Both the position numbers and the translations under genes were made by a program. 62,325 nt of DNA from Gnetum montanum. Its lineage: Eukaryota; Streptophyta; Gnetopsida; Gnetales; Gnetaceae. The stretch spans positions 58,269 to 120,593 of the forward strand of contig MNCI01026919.1 of the NCBI GenBank assembly GCA_015680685.1. The letters are read 5' to 3'. The notes under the pieces were generated by a model that did no database searches, was not told the DNA's origin, and saw nothing but the letters and a program-made list of their open reading frames with translations. Positions 1 through 11,971 of this stretch are shown here, piece after piece; positions within the stretch are counted from its first letter, which is position 1; each line of letters starts with the position of its first letter.

Positions 1-1738
1 GGCTAAGGTAGACCAAATGTGGGATTCCTTAGACTCAAGAATAGAAACAGTCTTAAAAATCGTAGAAGAGTCTAAGGTAGAACAAGGTAGTGACAAAGGC
101 AAAACCAAGTGGAGAAACTTAATCCCTGCACATAACAAGGGTAAGGGAAAAATTCCTATCTCCGATGAGGCTATAAATTCTAATTCAGACAATGATAGTG
201 GATGTGAGGTCTGCTACTATGACCATCCTAAGGGATGTTGCCCAATTATCTCACATCTACAGGAGTCTGGGGTGTATGCATTAAATCTAAGACTTAATCA
301 ATGGTAAACATCCCGAAGGTTACCTTACCCACAAGGTAACCCAAGGTAGTTCCACCAACCCTTAACATATTATCTAGGTGGAATGCCTCCACAGCCCATT
401 GGACAACATCAGTAGTGGCAATACCCATAGTCATGGGGGATGCCAGCACCAAGGCATCAATACCCTTATTGGTAGCCTGATCCTTATGGTTATTATGTGT
501 AGCAGCCAGTTTCTCCAGGTGACTCTATGGGTCACACTACCCCCCAACATCACTACCAAGCTCGGGAGTAATTCAGGAGGACTCCTTCTCCCCCAGGAGA
601 TGTCTTACATTCAGTCCATCCTCTAATTCCACCCACACCTCTTCCACCTTTAGTTCCCATACAACCTGTTCCAACAATGCAGGGGAAATTGCCTACCCAA
701 CCGCAACAACGTAACGCCACGAGAGCTGTAAATATTCAGCGTGTAAATATCCAACTGGGTGCTAGTTCTGACGACAACTGTACAAAGAAGAGACCTTTTT
801 TTAGAACTAGGAGCCCAGACAAACTCTTGTAACAAAAATTGGATGGGTACATGTATAGGCATCTAACCACTAACGCTTCAGAGAACCCTTCAGTCCAAAA
901 GAGCGTAACGCATATGGTTATGTTAACACATACCGTAACTGATTGGATCAAGGTAAGCCACCTTTCCAGGAAACTAACTGACCCTGGGAGTCCCTTTATT
1001 TATTTGTAGATTGCTGGAAATGCACCACATCGGGCTCTTCTTGACTCAGGTTCCAGAGTCAACTTAATTTCGCAAAAAGATGCATCACGCCTAGAACCTA
1101 CCACAACTTAAGAAGAGAAACATCCAACTAGAGCTGGTAGACCAACCCATCATCATTCCCTTAGGATTGGTGGAAGATGTTATTACCACTGTGTGTGGTT
1201 GGTCCTACCCAGCTGACTTTCTGGTGATCGAAGTGAACAACAATGAAGGGGACTTCCCCATTATAATGGGAAGGGCATGGCTAAGCACAGTAGATGCATG
1301 CCTTAGGATTCGCGATCTTTCCTTGGAAATCTCTAAGATAAACATATGTGGAAAGATCGAGAAGAGGATAGTTACATGCATCACATACAGTGATTCATCA
1401 GGTGATGACATGGAGGAAATTTCTCCATGTAATAGGTGTGCCCAAGAAACTCTGAAACAAAGATGCCTGTATGTAGCAACCACACAAGAACTAGTAGACA
1501 CCCCATGATTGACAGCTTCTCGTAGGAGCAAACAAATATGCATGGAACGAACTAAGGAAACTCATGCCAACAACCGTGGCATAGACATATTGGAATGTGA
1601 GCATTGCCAACTTTCACCCCTTAACATAAGATCATCAATTGGGAGAAGTTGGGCACTTCTTAGAAATTCAAATAGATGCTCACTATTTCGGATCTCTCCC
1701 TTACAACTCAGTCATGGGGGAGATGGCCACCTATGCTA
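1..1738 (+). pseudogene. gag C-terminus, retropepsin and integrase tail (element C), decayed
   Basis: The first 300 bases encode the gag end (MWDSLDSRIETVLK, then an acidic/Ser stretch and CEVCYYDHPKGCCP), closely matching the same region of element B. A proline/glutamine-rich linker follows in shifted frames. Around 1010-1500 lies an aspartic protease: LLDSGSRVNLISQ carries the catalytic D-S-G, and the flap/second half reads VEDVITTVCGWSYPADFLV and FPIIMGRAWLSTVDA. The product would process the gag polyprotein. From about 1575 the start of pol (DILECEHCQL) fuses to the integrase tail SLFRISPLQLSHGGDGHLC. Several stops and frameshifts interrupt the frame, so it is not functional as it stands. 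Confidence 0.8.
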
Positions 1739-1740
1739 AC

Positions 1741-3228
1741 CATATGGAGCCCTCAGTTCTTTTTTAATTTTTGTTTTACAATGTTTTTGTTTTACGTGTT
1801 TTTGTTTTACAAATTTCTTTAACTTTTCTTGTTTTTGTTTTACAACATCGTTGTACTTTTCTATTTTATGTGTGTGTGTGTGTGTCATCCACCCTGTAAG
1901 TTCGTCACCCAATAAGTGTTCAGATTGATGGTATGAACTGTTTTTCATTGATTGCTAATGTTTGGTTTTTACCTTTCAGTTACAATGTTGATACTAAGGT
2001 ATGTTTCTTTTGATATGGCAGGCAATGAGATCACTTCATCCATCCATCCACCAATTTCTATGGTTTCCCTTGGCCTGGAAATGTACAGTTCCCTTCTAAT
2101 AAGAACTTTAACGAATCGGTGACTAGGTATTTCGCAAACTAAGGAAGAACTCAAGGATTGCAAAGGGTGTGACTTCAAGGGAACTTGATGCTTTTGTGTT
2201 GGTCATTCACTTGGGTGTTTGGATGTCTTATTCTTAAGTTTTATTACCATTCCTATGTGACCCAATAATTGGAAGCTGAGACAATAAAAATAAGAAGTCC
2301 TTGCATGGTGTGGTCCCCATGCATAAAAAAAATCAAAGTGAGGATTGAAAGCACACCCCATAGATGAAATAAAATTTGGGCTACAAGCACTTGTTATGGA
2401 ACCAAAGTGTTCCCTCTAACTAAGGCCCTTCTTACTTTCTGTTCTCTCCTTTGTTTCATCGGAATGGTGGTGGCTCTTTGAAGATGCATCCTCATTATCC
2501 AAGTGGATGGTTTAACTGAATGCATTGATGCGAAGTCACTAGAAGTGGTTGGTTTGAGCCAGGAGTTGGAATGAGATTTGCCAAGTCATATTAACCATGA
2601 AACACACAAGGGGCTGTACACCACCTTGTCCTTGGGATTCCATTCCATCCTCTTCTTTCCATCCTTCTCTCCATTGTTCACCTCATTGCCAGTTGTATCA
2701 TTAGTGTATATATTTTGGTTGATGAATTGTTTTCTTTTTGGAAAATTCTTCCGGTTAAGACTTTAACTCTTGTTCCAAAGACATTCCCAGAGCCTACGGA
2801 CTCTTTGAATGTGGGTTTGTCAGGGCATTAAAGGCATGAGCCTACTTTGGGGAGGACCCACTGACATTCCTATTTGAAGCATTAGTTAACTTCTTTTCCT
2901 TAACATTTTGCAATTAATTTTATTTTTGTTCATTTCCACCTTGACATCCACTTCATTGATGCCATAGTTGTCCCTTTTTACCTATCTTTCTTACTCCTTT
3001 TCTTTCTCCATTCTAATGCTACCAGAGGTTCACGATTAGTCATGGGGGTACGGGGCCTGATTTTTTGATTTTTCTCCTAAGCCTCAAATTTTTTCATTTC
3101 TCTTCCTAACCCCTACATCTTCAGTAGTCATCATTTACATCTTCCTAGATCGATATCAGCCATACCACAACCTAGCCAATGAGTTTACATCGAAGCAAGG
3201 TATCAATTACATGATGATTCAATTACCC
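1741..3228 (+). other. Conserved non-coding block downstream of pol (element C)
   Basis: No convincing frame. It is a recognisable copy of a block found after integrase in F (10045-11640), A (21740-23745), D (51270-53150), B (36320-37785) and G (59480-60840). Shared boxes include the purine/pyrimidine run near 1755-1850, a CTAACTAAGGCCCTTCTT box at about 2418-2435, and GGCATGAGCCTACTTTGGGG with the following GAGGACCCACT at about 2833-2862. Conservation in elements that lost pol suggests a cis-acting role, such as RNA packaging or processing, but this is inference. Confidence 0.6.
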
Positions 3229-3262
3229 TTGCTAATATATGATTGTGTTGTGTGCATAGATG
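3229..3262 (+). promoter_or_regulatory. Candidate 3' splice acceptor abutting a downstream ATG (element C)
   Basis: TTGCTAATAT (branch-point-like CTAAT at about 3232-3236) is followed by a T/G-rich stretch ending GCATAG, and the ATG at 3260-3262 begins on the next base. The same layout is present in B (36281-36315) and G (59437-59470), where the acceptors read TGTAG and TGCAG. No donor was identified, so splicing is inferred. Confidence 0.5.
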
Positions 3263-3385
3263 GTAATCATACAACAACGGTATGGATCTGGAGCAAACAC
3301 TTGGAATGGAGCAGCGTTGAAGCAGCTATGCAAGGAGCAAGATCGAGGGCGCGCTTACGGATGGACAACGGAAGACGCAATCTAG
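3260..3385 (+). CDS. Short conserved downstream ORF (element C copy, 41 codons)
   Basis: The frame opens directly after the candidate splice acceptor and begins MVIIQQ, followed by NTWNG, LKQLCKEQD and a basic/aromatic stretch with GWTTED, ending at TAG (3383-3385). B and G have the same first 28 codons with substitutions (IIQQ, GS, NT, QLCKE conserved) and stop at a TGA where C has CGA, so C may preserve a longer ancestral form. Beyond the stop the frame continues into a Ser/Leu-rich hydrophobic segment in all three. Not recognised as a known family. Being in a repeat, conservation alone does not prove translation. Confidence 0.35.
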   Translation: MVIIQQRYGSGANTWNGAALKQLCKEQDRGRAYGWTTEDAI

Positions 3386-3644
3386 GCATTGGCAACAACA
3401 AGACTCGTCTCTCTTCTTCTCTTCTCTTCTCTCTCTCTCTTTCTCTCTTAGTTGCCAACAAAGGCCTGATGTCATTGTAATAAGGTGTTCACCCTTGTTG
3501 TCATGAACACCAATCTTTTCAAGTCTTGTAATAATGAACCATTTACATGTCATTCCATTAGTTCCAGTCCCCTCAATAATCCCATACCTACCTGATATTA
3601 TTGTAAGGAACTCGAGGATGAGTTTTCATTTAGTCATGGGGGTA

Positions 3645-4605
3645 TGATGAGACGCGAATTGCACAAGCCATGATATCACGTACGCGATATCACAGTCGAC
3701 GCGATATCACGTCATTCCCTACAATATCGCATACACGATATCACGGTCCGTTGCCAAATCTATAAATAAGAGGTGGCACTCCTCTCATTTCACATCCTAG
3801 GCATAAAGTAGCGAAGCTCTGGTGGATTGATCACCCCAGAGATAGAATATTTTCCATGTGCTCGCAGTAGGAGTACCCCAAGTGAACGGTTCTTTATTTG
3901 AACAGCTTTGTACCTGAACGCAAGTTGTGTACGGCAATAAAGATGAGCTTTGTGGATAAACCTTGTAGTACATGGATAGGTTTAATTAATATTATTTATC
4001 ACTTTCCTAGTAACGTGGCATGAGTATGACTTAGTTACGAGCGTTGACGAACATGTATGGCTAGCCAAGGAATCGACTACTCATCGCGATTAGATTCTCT
4101 TACCCTTACCTCCTAGAACATGGGACAAGTACAACTTGATTATGAGCATCTACGGATGTGTACGGCTAGTCAAGGAATCAGCTGCTTGTCACACTTAGGT
4201 TAGTTAAGTGCCTTAGTATGACCGCTTCGAGCACATGCGTTACGTGTGGTAATCCCAGTAACGATTAGCATTTGGTAGCCACAGTTGCACAGTTCAGGGT
4301 GTGTATGGCAAGTGGGAATGGATGCTGACGCTAGGACTTAGTGCTGTAGTTAGAGTTAGTTTTAGTCTCTTAATCCTTTACCTCTTAGCATAGGAGAAAA
4401 CCAGAAAATACCAAAAAAAATCATATACCTCAGACTTGCTTAACCATACACCATGACACATACATGCAAGCCTGGGAAGGCAACGATTAATTAACCCCAA
4501 GTGTTCCTTGCGGCGTTTAGGCATTTAGTCTATGGAGTTCGATTGGATCGTGCATGCTACGCTCGTTTCGTATGGTTGAGTGTAGGGGTACCTTGCCACT
4601 CATCA
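3645..4605 (+). repeat. 3' LTR of element C with polypurine tract, TATA box and poly(A) signal
   Basis: The 961-base LTR starts TGATGAG and ends CTCATCA. Immediately before it is the polypurine tract AGTCATGGGGGTA (3632-3644). U3 holds at least four copies of GATATC in CGCGATATCAC-type contexts between 3671 and 3745, then TATAAATA at 3761-3768. An AATAAA at 3936-3941 could be the R-region poly(A) signal. LTRs of B, E and G share the overall layout. Confidence 0.85.
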
Positions 4606-4610
4606 GTAGC

Positions 4611-4826
4611 ATATGGCCGAAACAACATCAAGAATCATATGCCTTACTTTGGACTAAACCATATGTGACAAAGCTACCACTAGTCCATGTGGGAAGATAG
4701 TGAACTATGTTCAAGGCATAATGATCTAGATGCCGCAACTAGTCCCATCCATGGAATTTGATCACATCATGCATGAATGCTTGTGATTTATATGGTTGGC
4801 TATAGGGGGTACCTCAATGCTCATCA
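4611..4826 (+). repeat. Tail of an older gypsy LTR interrupted by element C
   Basis: The sequence matches the last ~200 bases of the LTR of element F (12610-12826): both have a CATGGAATT/CATAGAATT region, a TGTGATTT..TATGGTTGG motif and GGGGTACCT shortly before CTCATCA. No primer-binding site follows 4826, so it is probably a 3' or solo LTR. Its left part would lie beyond the window. Confidence 0.65.
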
Positions 4827-7057
4827 AAAGTCAATATTGTGTTTTCACAGTAATGTAAAACTTCATCAATGTTAATGAAAGTTGGATTGGAAGATACTAC
4901 AATTAAATACAAAGTGATTGACAAACTTTCTAGTCCATATTAGCTCACTAAAATCCAACTTAGTAGAGATCATGTCATGGAGGCATACCATGAGGCAATA
5001 AATGATAAAAAGATGGTAAAGGGACATCTTTCTAATTGTCTTATTATAACACCCCTATTTATTTTTTACAAATAACTAATAGAGATGCTACAAAATCCCA
5101 AGGATCTAAATTTAACCTTGATTTAGTAATTCAAAAGGAAGTGACAAAATAGATAAAAAATATTAATTATGTGTGTAAATATATTAAAGAGATATAATAT
5201 AGAAAACTTTCATAATGCTTGCATATATAATTAAATAAAATTTACTTAATGAAAAAGATATATTTAAGTAGCCACAAAAAGGTAGATGTCTAAAAATTCC
5301 ACAAGTTGTATCATAAAATAGTATGTAAAATAATGATCCTAATGACATATGTTTCGCCTTAATCAAACATGTAGAACTAAAGTTTCCTGAACATATAGGA
5401 TGTGTTGAAATGAAAAATGTTCTTTGTAATCTCATGGTCCTGATGGCATAAGCAAAAAATTTATATTTATCATACTTTATTATTTATTTATTAAAATATG
5501 TACATAGCTCAAATATTCAAAAAGTGTACAAGGTTTTTATTTTACAAAAATATAAAATATACAAAAATTATTTCTTAAGTTTAGAATGTCTATGTTGTAC
5601 AACATTGATCCTCCATTCATTCCATGTTTTTATTTTGATGATTCCATGATTACTATGGGCTCTTTGCATCAAAATGCAGGAGTCAGAATCCCTCAGATAA
5701 TAAAGGTTCTTATATTTCCCTTTTCATAGATTGTAAAGGTTTAAGACAAAAATTCATAATATAAGGACTAGATAAAGTTTCCCAATAAAATATCTTCAAC
5801 TTTAGAATTGCCACAAATGTTTTAAAAATCCCATAGAGATCCAAAATTCCAAAAGAAAACAAAAAATCCAAGGAATGTCCATTTTATCAAGGCATCTCTA
5901 AAGTCTAGGTCTTGGTTATCTTCACTACTAAAAGAATATCTTGATAGCTCTTTGAATAATTTCACTGCCATCATCAAATTATCCTCATAACCCCAAACAA
6001 GTCACTTATGGAAAGGTCATGGTAATAGCCTCACTACTAACATCTTCAACACCTAAGGCACATGTATCATCATAAGGATAAGTCTTGACTATTCCTTACT
6101 GCTACTCTATTAGACTTAACTACTTAGTGCCATGGTCTCTACTAAATCCATAGCCTTACATGAACTTATGAATTAAGATTTAGGGTAGGAAATCCATCCA
6201 ACAACCCTTGTTCCCATGGAATGGATCCCACTAAGAACACTCCACTATTGCATGCAAATGGGAACATCTAATAGATTTGTAGCTCACACTACCAAGTGAG
6301 CACAAATTCTCATACAAATATTATTATTTTATTCCAAAATACCAAATCCATGGTAGTCAAAATTTCATAAAATTCTTGCCAAAAATTCATGAAGCCAAAT
6401 TTGACAAAATTGTTTCAAAAACCATGTTTATATTAAAAGTTTATGTAAAATAATCATAAAATATTTTAAAAAAAGGTTGGGAAATGTTCCCATGATTCCA
6501 AAAATTTACTAAAAGATAGAAAAATATGAACATAATTAAAATACTAAAAAAAGACCAAAACAACAAAACTCTAATAGAATCTTACCATAATCACCAAAAT
6601 CGTACAAGGATAGTAGAAGATTAGAAAGTAGAGAGTAGGAATAGAGGATCCACAATAAAATAGGATAACTATATGAAACAAAAATTAAAATAATCTTTCT
6701 TAGTTGTGTTGGAAAAGATCATAGAATTCTCTTAGTATTTTTCTTTACTACCTAATGCTCTCAATTTGCTTTTTCTTCTCTTAACCCATCACATGCAAAA
6801 CCCTTCTACAAATTATGAACAGATGTATCTAAGATCACATCCTATTGATAAGGGAAAGAACAGAAGAAAATAGGCTCAAATTAGCTTTCAAATGAACAAG
6901 AATGGCTAATCAACTTCTTTCTAGAAAAATGTGATGGGGCATGGTTTTGTAAAATGATAATTATGGAAGAATGATGATAGAAAACAAGTGGTAGAGAGGT
7001 CTCCTCTAACTAAGGCTCTTCCTCACTAAGAGCCTAACATGTTCATATGTTGTAGGC
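4827..7057. other. Unassigned AT-rich stretch
   Basis: About 2.2 kb with no reading frame above ~80 residues and no similarity I can place. Long poly-A/T-rich runs. It has no gag-like coding, so element F has lost its 5' LTR, primer-binding site, gag and protease, or these have been replaced by this sequence. The last ~60 bases (CTAACTAAGGCTCTTCC at about 7006) resemble a box of the gypsy non-coding block. Confidence 0.5.
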
Positions 7058-9990
7058 ATGGATGAACTCAAGCAAGTTCATCACCAACTCTTTGATGATA
7101 CAAATAATGATACTCACCGAGGAGAGTTGGAGATTCCTAAAACTTTTAAGCAAGAGTCCCTTAAACTAAAAAGGCTACCAACTGGAATAGAATATGTGTT
7201 TTTGAAAAATGGGAAGATGGTTATAATAAATGAAAATCTTTCTTGGGAGTAGAAAAATATGTTGTTGAAGGTAGTTAAAAAATGGCCAATATCTTTGGCT
7301 TGGTCATATCCTAAATTCATAGTGATTGATCCTAGAATATGCTAGCATCACATCTACATTGATTTAACCATAAAGCTAAAAAGATAGCCATAGAGGTGAT
7401 TGAACCCCAAACATAAGTAGATCATTAAGGAGGAAATTAAGCAACTCCTCAAGGTAGGGTTCGTTTATCCCATTGCAGATAGTAAGTGGGTTAGCCCACT
7501 CGTAATTGTGCCAAAGAAAGGATGCAAGTGGTGGGTCTGCATCAATTTTTGACTACTAAATATGGAAACATCCAAAGATCATTTTTTGTTGTCATTTGTT
7601 GATCAAATGCTAGACATAATATTTGGGAATCACTACTACAATTCTCTATATCGTTATAGTGGCTATAACCAAATTCAAATTGGACCAAAGGACCAAGCAA
7701 AAACAACATTCAGAAGTCCCTAGGGAACTTTTGCATGTTGCAAAATGCTTTTTGATCTGTGCAATGCTCCTGTTACATTCCAATGCCTAGTTTTTAGCAT
7801 TTTTCAACAATAGATTAGTAGTGGTGTGAAGGCATTCATGGATGACTTCTTCACTTATGGATCTACATTTGAGCAAGCCCTGGACCACCTTAAGCAAATG
7901 CTAAAATGATATGCTAAAACCAACTTGTGGCTCAATTGGAAAAAATTCACTTAATGGTCGAAGAGAGCATTGTATTGGGGAATAGAGGTAGACCCTAAAA
8001 AAATAAAGGTCATCTAAGGAATAACTCATCAATTGAAAACTATTAAAGAGTTTTGATCATTTCTTGGACATACTAGCTACTATCGACAATTCATAGAGAA
8101 GTTCTCTAAGATCGCAAAACCATTGATGGAGCTAACAAAGAAAGATGCTCCATTTGTCTAGACCATATAATGTGAAAAAGAATTCCAATAACTGAAAGAG
8201 AAACTTGTAGAAACTCTAATCCTACAAGCACCTAGCTAGTCCAGACCATTTCATATCATGATGGATGCATCAATCTATGCTTTGGGAGTCATGCTTACAT
8301 AGTTAAATGATAAGAAACATCCATACTATATCCATTGTGTTAGCCGAAGCATTGTGGATGCACAATTGAACTACACCACCATACAAAAAGAGTTGATGGA
8401 AGTGGTGTTTTCTCTAAAAACTTTTAGGAATTATGTGCTTGGATATAAGGTGTTTTTGCACACTAACCATAGTTCCACCTGCCTCCTGATGAATAAGCCA
8501 ATGATGAGCCCCTGTGTCATATGGTGGCTAGTGAATTTGCAAGAATTTAATCTTATGATGGTAGATCAAAAAGACATTGAGAATGTGGTTGTTGATCACT
8601 TGTGTCGGTTGCGATGGAATGACAAAGAGGAAGGAAATCCCTTATCTGATATGTTTTTGATGAACTCCTCTTTGCTAGGGCTATAACTGAATAATTTCCC
8701 AAAGAGCCTAAATGGTATGGTGGCATTCTCACCTATCTTCTCACTTAAGAGATGCTACAAGGGTTGGATCATTGGAAGAAATAGTAGTTTCTTCACTAAG
8801 TAAAACACTTCATGGAGATAAACAAACACCTCTACAAGGTGTGTGCCAAAGGCTTGGTTTGTTGGTGTATCCCTGATGCTGATCAACTATTCGTTCTCCA
8901 AGATGCTCATAAAGGTCCTTGTGGAGGACACTATGCTGAAATATGCACAACCATTAACATCTTGATGGTAGGGTACTATTGGCCAATAATATTAAGGGAT
9001 GATCACCATTACATCTGCTCTTGTGAACGATGCCAATGAGATGGTAGAATGACTACTCAAATTATGGAACCTCAACAATGGATTCAACCACTAGAATCCT
9101 TTAACATTTGGGACATTGATTTCATGGGTCCCATCATGCCCATGTTAAATGAAAAGGCATACATCATAGTCATTGTTGACTATTATATAAAATGGGTAGA
9201 AGCAACAGCCATTATTGACTATACATCTTCTACTACTACTCAATTTGTATAACAAAATGTTGTAAATAGGTTTGGTGTGCCATGTGCATTAATTTCTAAT
9301 AATAGAACTCACTTTATAGGCACTACTTTTAACAAGCTCATGCAATGCTTAGGGGTTGAACATAAACTCACAACACCCTACCACCCCTAAGCCAATGGTC
9401 AAGCTAAGGTTACCAATAGGGAAATCACAAGGATACTAACAAGAACTGTTAGCAAGTATAGGAAGGTCTAAAGCACAAAACTTAATGTTGTCCTTTGGGC
9501 CTACCACTCAACATGGAAACATCCTATAGGCTATTCTCTCTATGAGTTTGTGTATAGAAAATTATCAACACTTTCTATTCAATCCAAACTATATACACTT
9601 TCAACCATTTGTGACCTCAATCTTGACTTAAGTATAGCACAAAAGAAAAACTACTGAATCTCAATCTACTAGATGAAAACTGATTGATAGACCTATCATC
9701 TAATAAGTTGCTAAAGACCTACAACAAAAACTATGATGACCTAAAAATCAGAAAAGTCAAATTTCAACCAGGAGATAAGGTTCTCTACTGAAACCCCAAA
9801 CATATACCTCAATGAACTAAGTTTCAAACATTGTGAGAAGGACCTTACATTATTTAGGAGACTTTTCCTTCTAGGACCATGAGAATCTACAAGCTTAAGA
9901 GCCCAAACAAGAAGAAATTTGTCAACATTCAAGAAATTAAACCTTTCCATGAGCATACACTAGATAATACAACACATGCCTAATTGGATG
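7058..9990 (+). pseudogene. Ty3/gypsy pol (RT-RNase H-integrase), decayed
   Basis: The polyprotein starts MDELKQVHHQLFDD. RT motifs: WVSPLVIVPKKG (about 7490), YSGYNQIQIGPKDQAKT (about 7655; the expected LDGYSGY reads LYRYSGY, so the first catalytic Asp is lost), FMDDF (about 7838; both Asp kept) and FLGHTSYYRQFI. RNase H: MMDASIYALGVML, QKELMEVVFSLKTFRNYVLG, and TNHSS where TDHSA is usual. Integrase: HHCC finger (HKGPCGGHY...CERCQ, about 8910-9036), WDIDFMGPI with catalytic Asp, but ISNNRTHF replaces the usual SDNGTHF and GQAKVTNRE has Lys where the catalytic Glu is expected. More than a dozen in-frame stops, many explained by CGA to TGA, CAA/CAG to TAA/TAG, or TGG to TAG/TGA. Inactive. Confidence 0.9.
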
Positions 9991-10044
9991 GACAACCATG
10001 CTCTATATTTTGAATATCCTCCTTTCAACTTAGTCATGGGGTAG

Positions 10045-11640
10045 ATGGCCACCCATGCTAATCATATAAGTAGCTCCTTAGTTTTTAAAATTTTTTTGTG
10101 TTACATATTTTTTTATACATTCTTTATTTTACATCATTTTGTATTCATGTTATTGATCTTTTCTGATTTTTTTACATCATTATTAGTACATTTGCTATTT
10201 TTTAAATATTTTACACTTTCTTTTTATTTTATTTTATTTTCTTTTATTCTAATGTGATTTTCTAACTTTTTGTTAATAAGTGCTAGGTACATTAGTAATA
10301 CATTAATTAATGGTGGTATGTACTATTTTGGTTATTTCATTATTACTTTTTGGTTTCTGGCTTTGAATTTTGTTATGGATAATTAGGACATGGTTTCTTT
10401 TTCATGCAACAGGAAATGAGTCCACAACATCCACCCATCCACAAACTCTATGGTTTTTCGTGTTTTAGAAATATGTAGTCCCTTTTTCATTAAGAAAACT
10501 TTAATGAATTTGTGACTTTGGTAGTTTCCAAAATTGGGTGTGGCTTCAAGGTGATTTAATATTCTTTATGCCTTTCTATTTGGCTAGATGCATGTGTGTT
10601 TTCAAGGATTCTTACCATTTCATGTTGATTAATAAAAGGAAGTTGAATAAGTCTTTGCATGATGTGGTTCTCATTAGAAATAAGAAAAGAAGACAAGTGA
10701 TGATAATTCAAAGCACATCCCTTAGATAAAATAAATGCATGTATCTTTACAAGGTGTGGTTTCCATTTTAAAAAATAAATAACAAAAATTCAAAGCACAT
10801 CCCTTAGACAAAATAAATGGGCTACAAGCATTGGTTATGAGACTAGTTCCCTTTAACTAAGGTCCTTCTTGACTTCCTACTTCTTTTTTCTTCTCTAATA
10901 AGAAATGGTGGTTGTTCTGTGGGAGTACTTTTATGTCTCAGAGGATGGATTAGTCTTAAAATGATTATGCAAAGTCACTAAACATGGTTGGTTTTGGTCT
11001 GGACTAAGGGTGGATCCTATCAAGTCATTTAACCACAAAATCCACAAGGGACTTCATGTAACTGTAATTAGGAACTCCATTTCACTCTCTCTCATCCATC
11101 TATGCTTTCCATGTCTCACCTTACTACTGGTTTCATGTTCTGGTATGATGTCCTGGTTTGATGTGTCAAAATTCTTGGTTGGTTTCATCTAGGTTTTTGT
11201 ATTTAACCTTCCATAACTATTAATCATCTATGAAGCCCACGGACTCTTTGGTTTGAAGTTATGCAAGGGCATAAAAGGCCTATGCCTACTTTGGGGAGGA
11301 TCCACTCGCATATATTTTGGTTGGGTTAGTTAAGTTCTTTACCTTGAGACACTCCTACAATCAAATTCTTTTTGTTTACTTCATCAATGACATCCAATTG
11401 TGCACATCTTCACAAAATTTTTTAGTAAACTTTCCTTTTTATTGTTGTGAATTCTTACACCTTATTTAAATATTTTCATTATGTTAAAATTTTTTCAAAT
11501 TTAATGAACCACTTATCTATTTTACCCTATTTGTCAACCTTCTCACTTACACTACTAAAGGAATCAATCTACCATAGTCACAACCTAGCTGAGTGTAACC
11601 ACTGATGAGACAAGATACTTAATAGCAATGTGTTACACAT
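10045..11640 (+). other. Conserved non-coding block downstream of integrase (element F)
   Basis: Follows the integrase tail, which reads FQLSHG plus stop around 10025-10040. T-rich at first. It carries the CTAAGGTCCTTCTTGA box at about 10856 and the TATGCCTACTTTGGGGAGGA box at about 11281-11300, shared with the five other copies. No plausible coding frame. Confidence 0.55.
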
Positions 11641-11971
11641 TGCATACTAATTCATGATTTTGTTATGATTTTAGGGGGAAGCATGGACTAGATGCGGGAC
11701 TATCTTCACCAAGGATGATGTGGTAGTAGCACACAATGAGGACCATTCATGATCATTGGATCTTCTATCTCATTCTTTTGCTGCAAAGAGGTGTTGGATA
11801 CCCGATTTTGTAAAGATTGTATCTCTTTATACTTGAGCACTCAGAGTCAATTATTCCATTTGTGTTAGTTTGTATGTCATTTAATAATCCCATACCTACT
11901 CAATTTTTTGAAAAGAACTTGTCCTTCCACTTCTTCACTTGAGAATAAATTTTCATTCAATCATGGAGGCA

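Larger units (their letters stand above)
1..4605 (+). mobile_element. Element C: gag-protease Ty3/gypsy element, 5' part outside window
   Basis: The visible part runs from the gag C-terminal linker through protease, a long non-coding block and the polypurine tract to a complete 3' LTR. There is no reverse transcriptase, RNase H or integrase core: after protease the sequence passes within about 250 bases into the last residues of integrase (SPLQLSHGGDGHLC, 1696-1738). The same arrangement is seen in element B (35098-42178), so this is a copy of the same non-autonomous subfamily. It sits inside an older LTR whose tail resumes at 4611. The 5-base duplication would be 4606-4610 (GTAGC), but its left partner lies outside the window. 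Confidence 0.85.

Noticed and set aside
1868-1886. TG dinucleotide run as a regulatory Z-DNA site
   Set aside because: Short simple repeat in a transposon non-coding block, not present in the other five copies.
3420-3450. CT microsatellite as a promoter element
   Set aside because: It is a shared part of the short-ORF region in B, C and G (Ser/Leu codons) and not placed relative to a TATA box.
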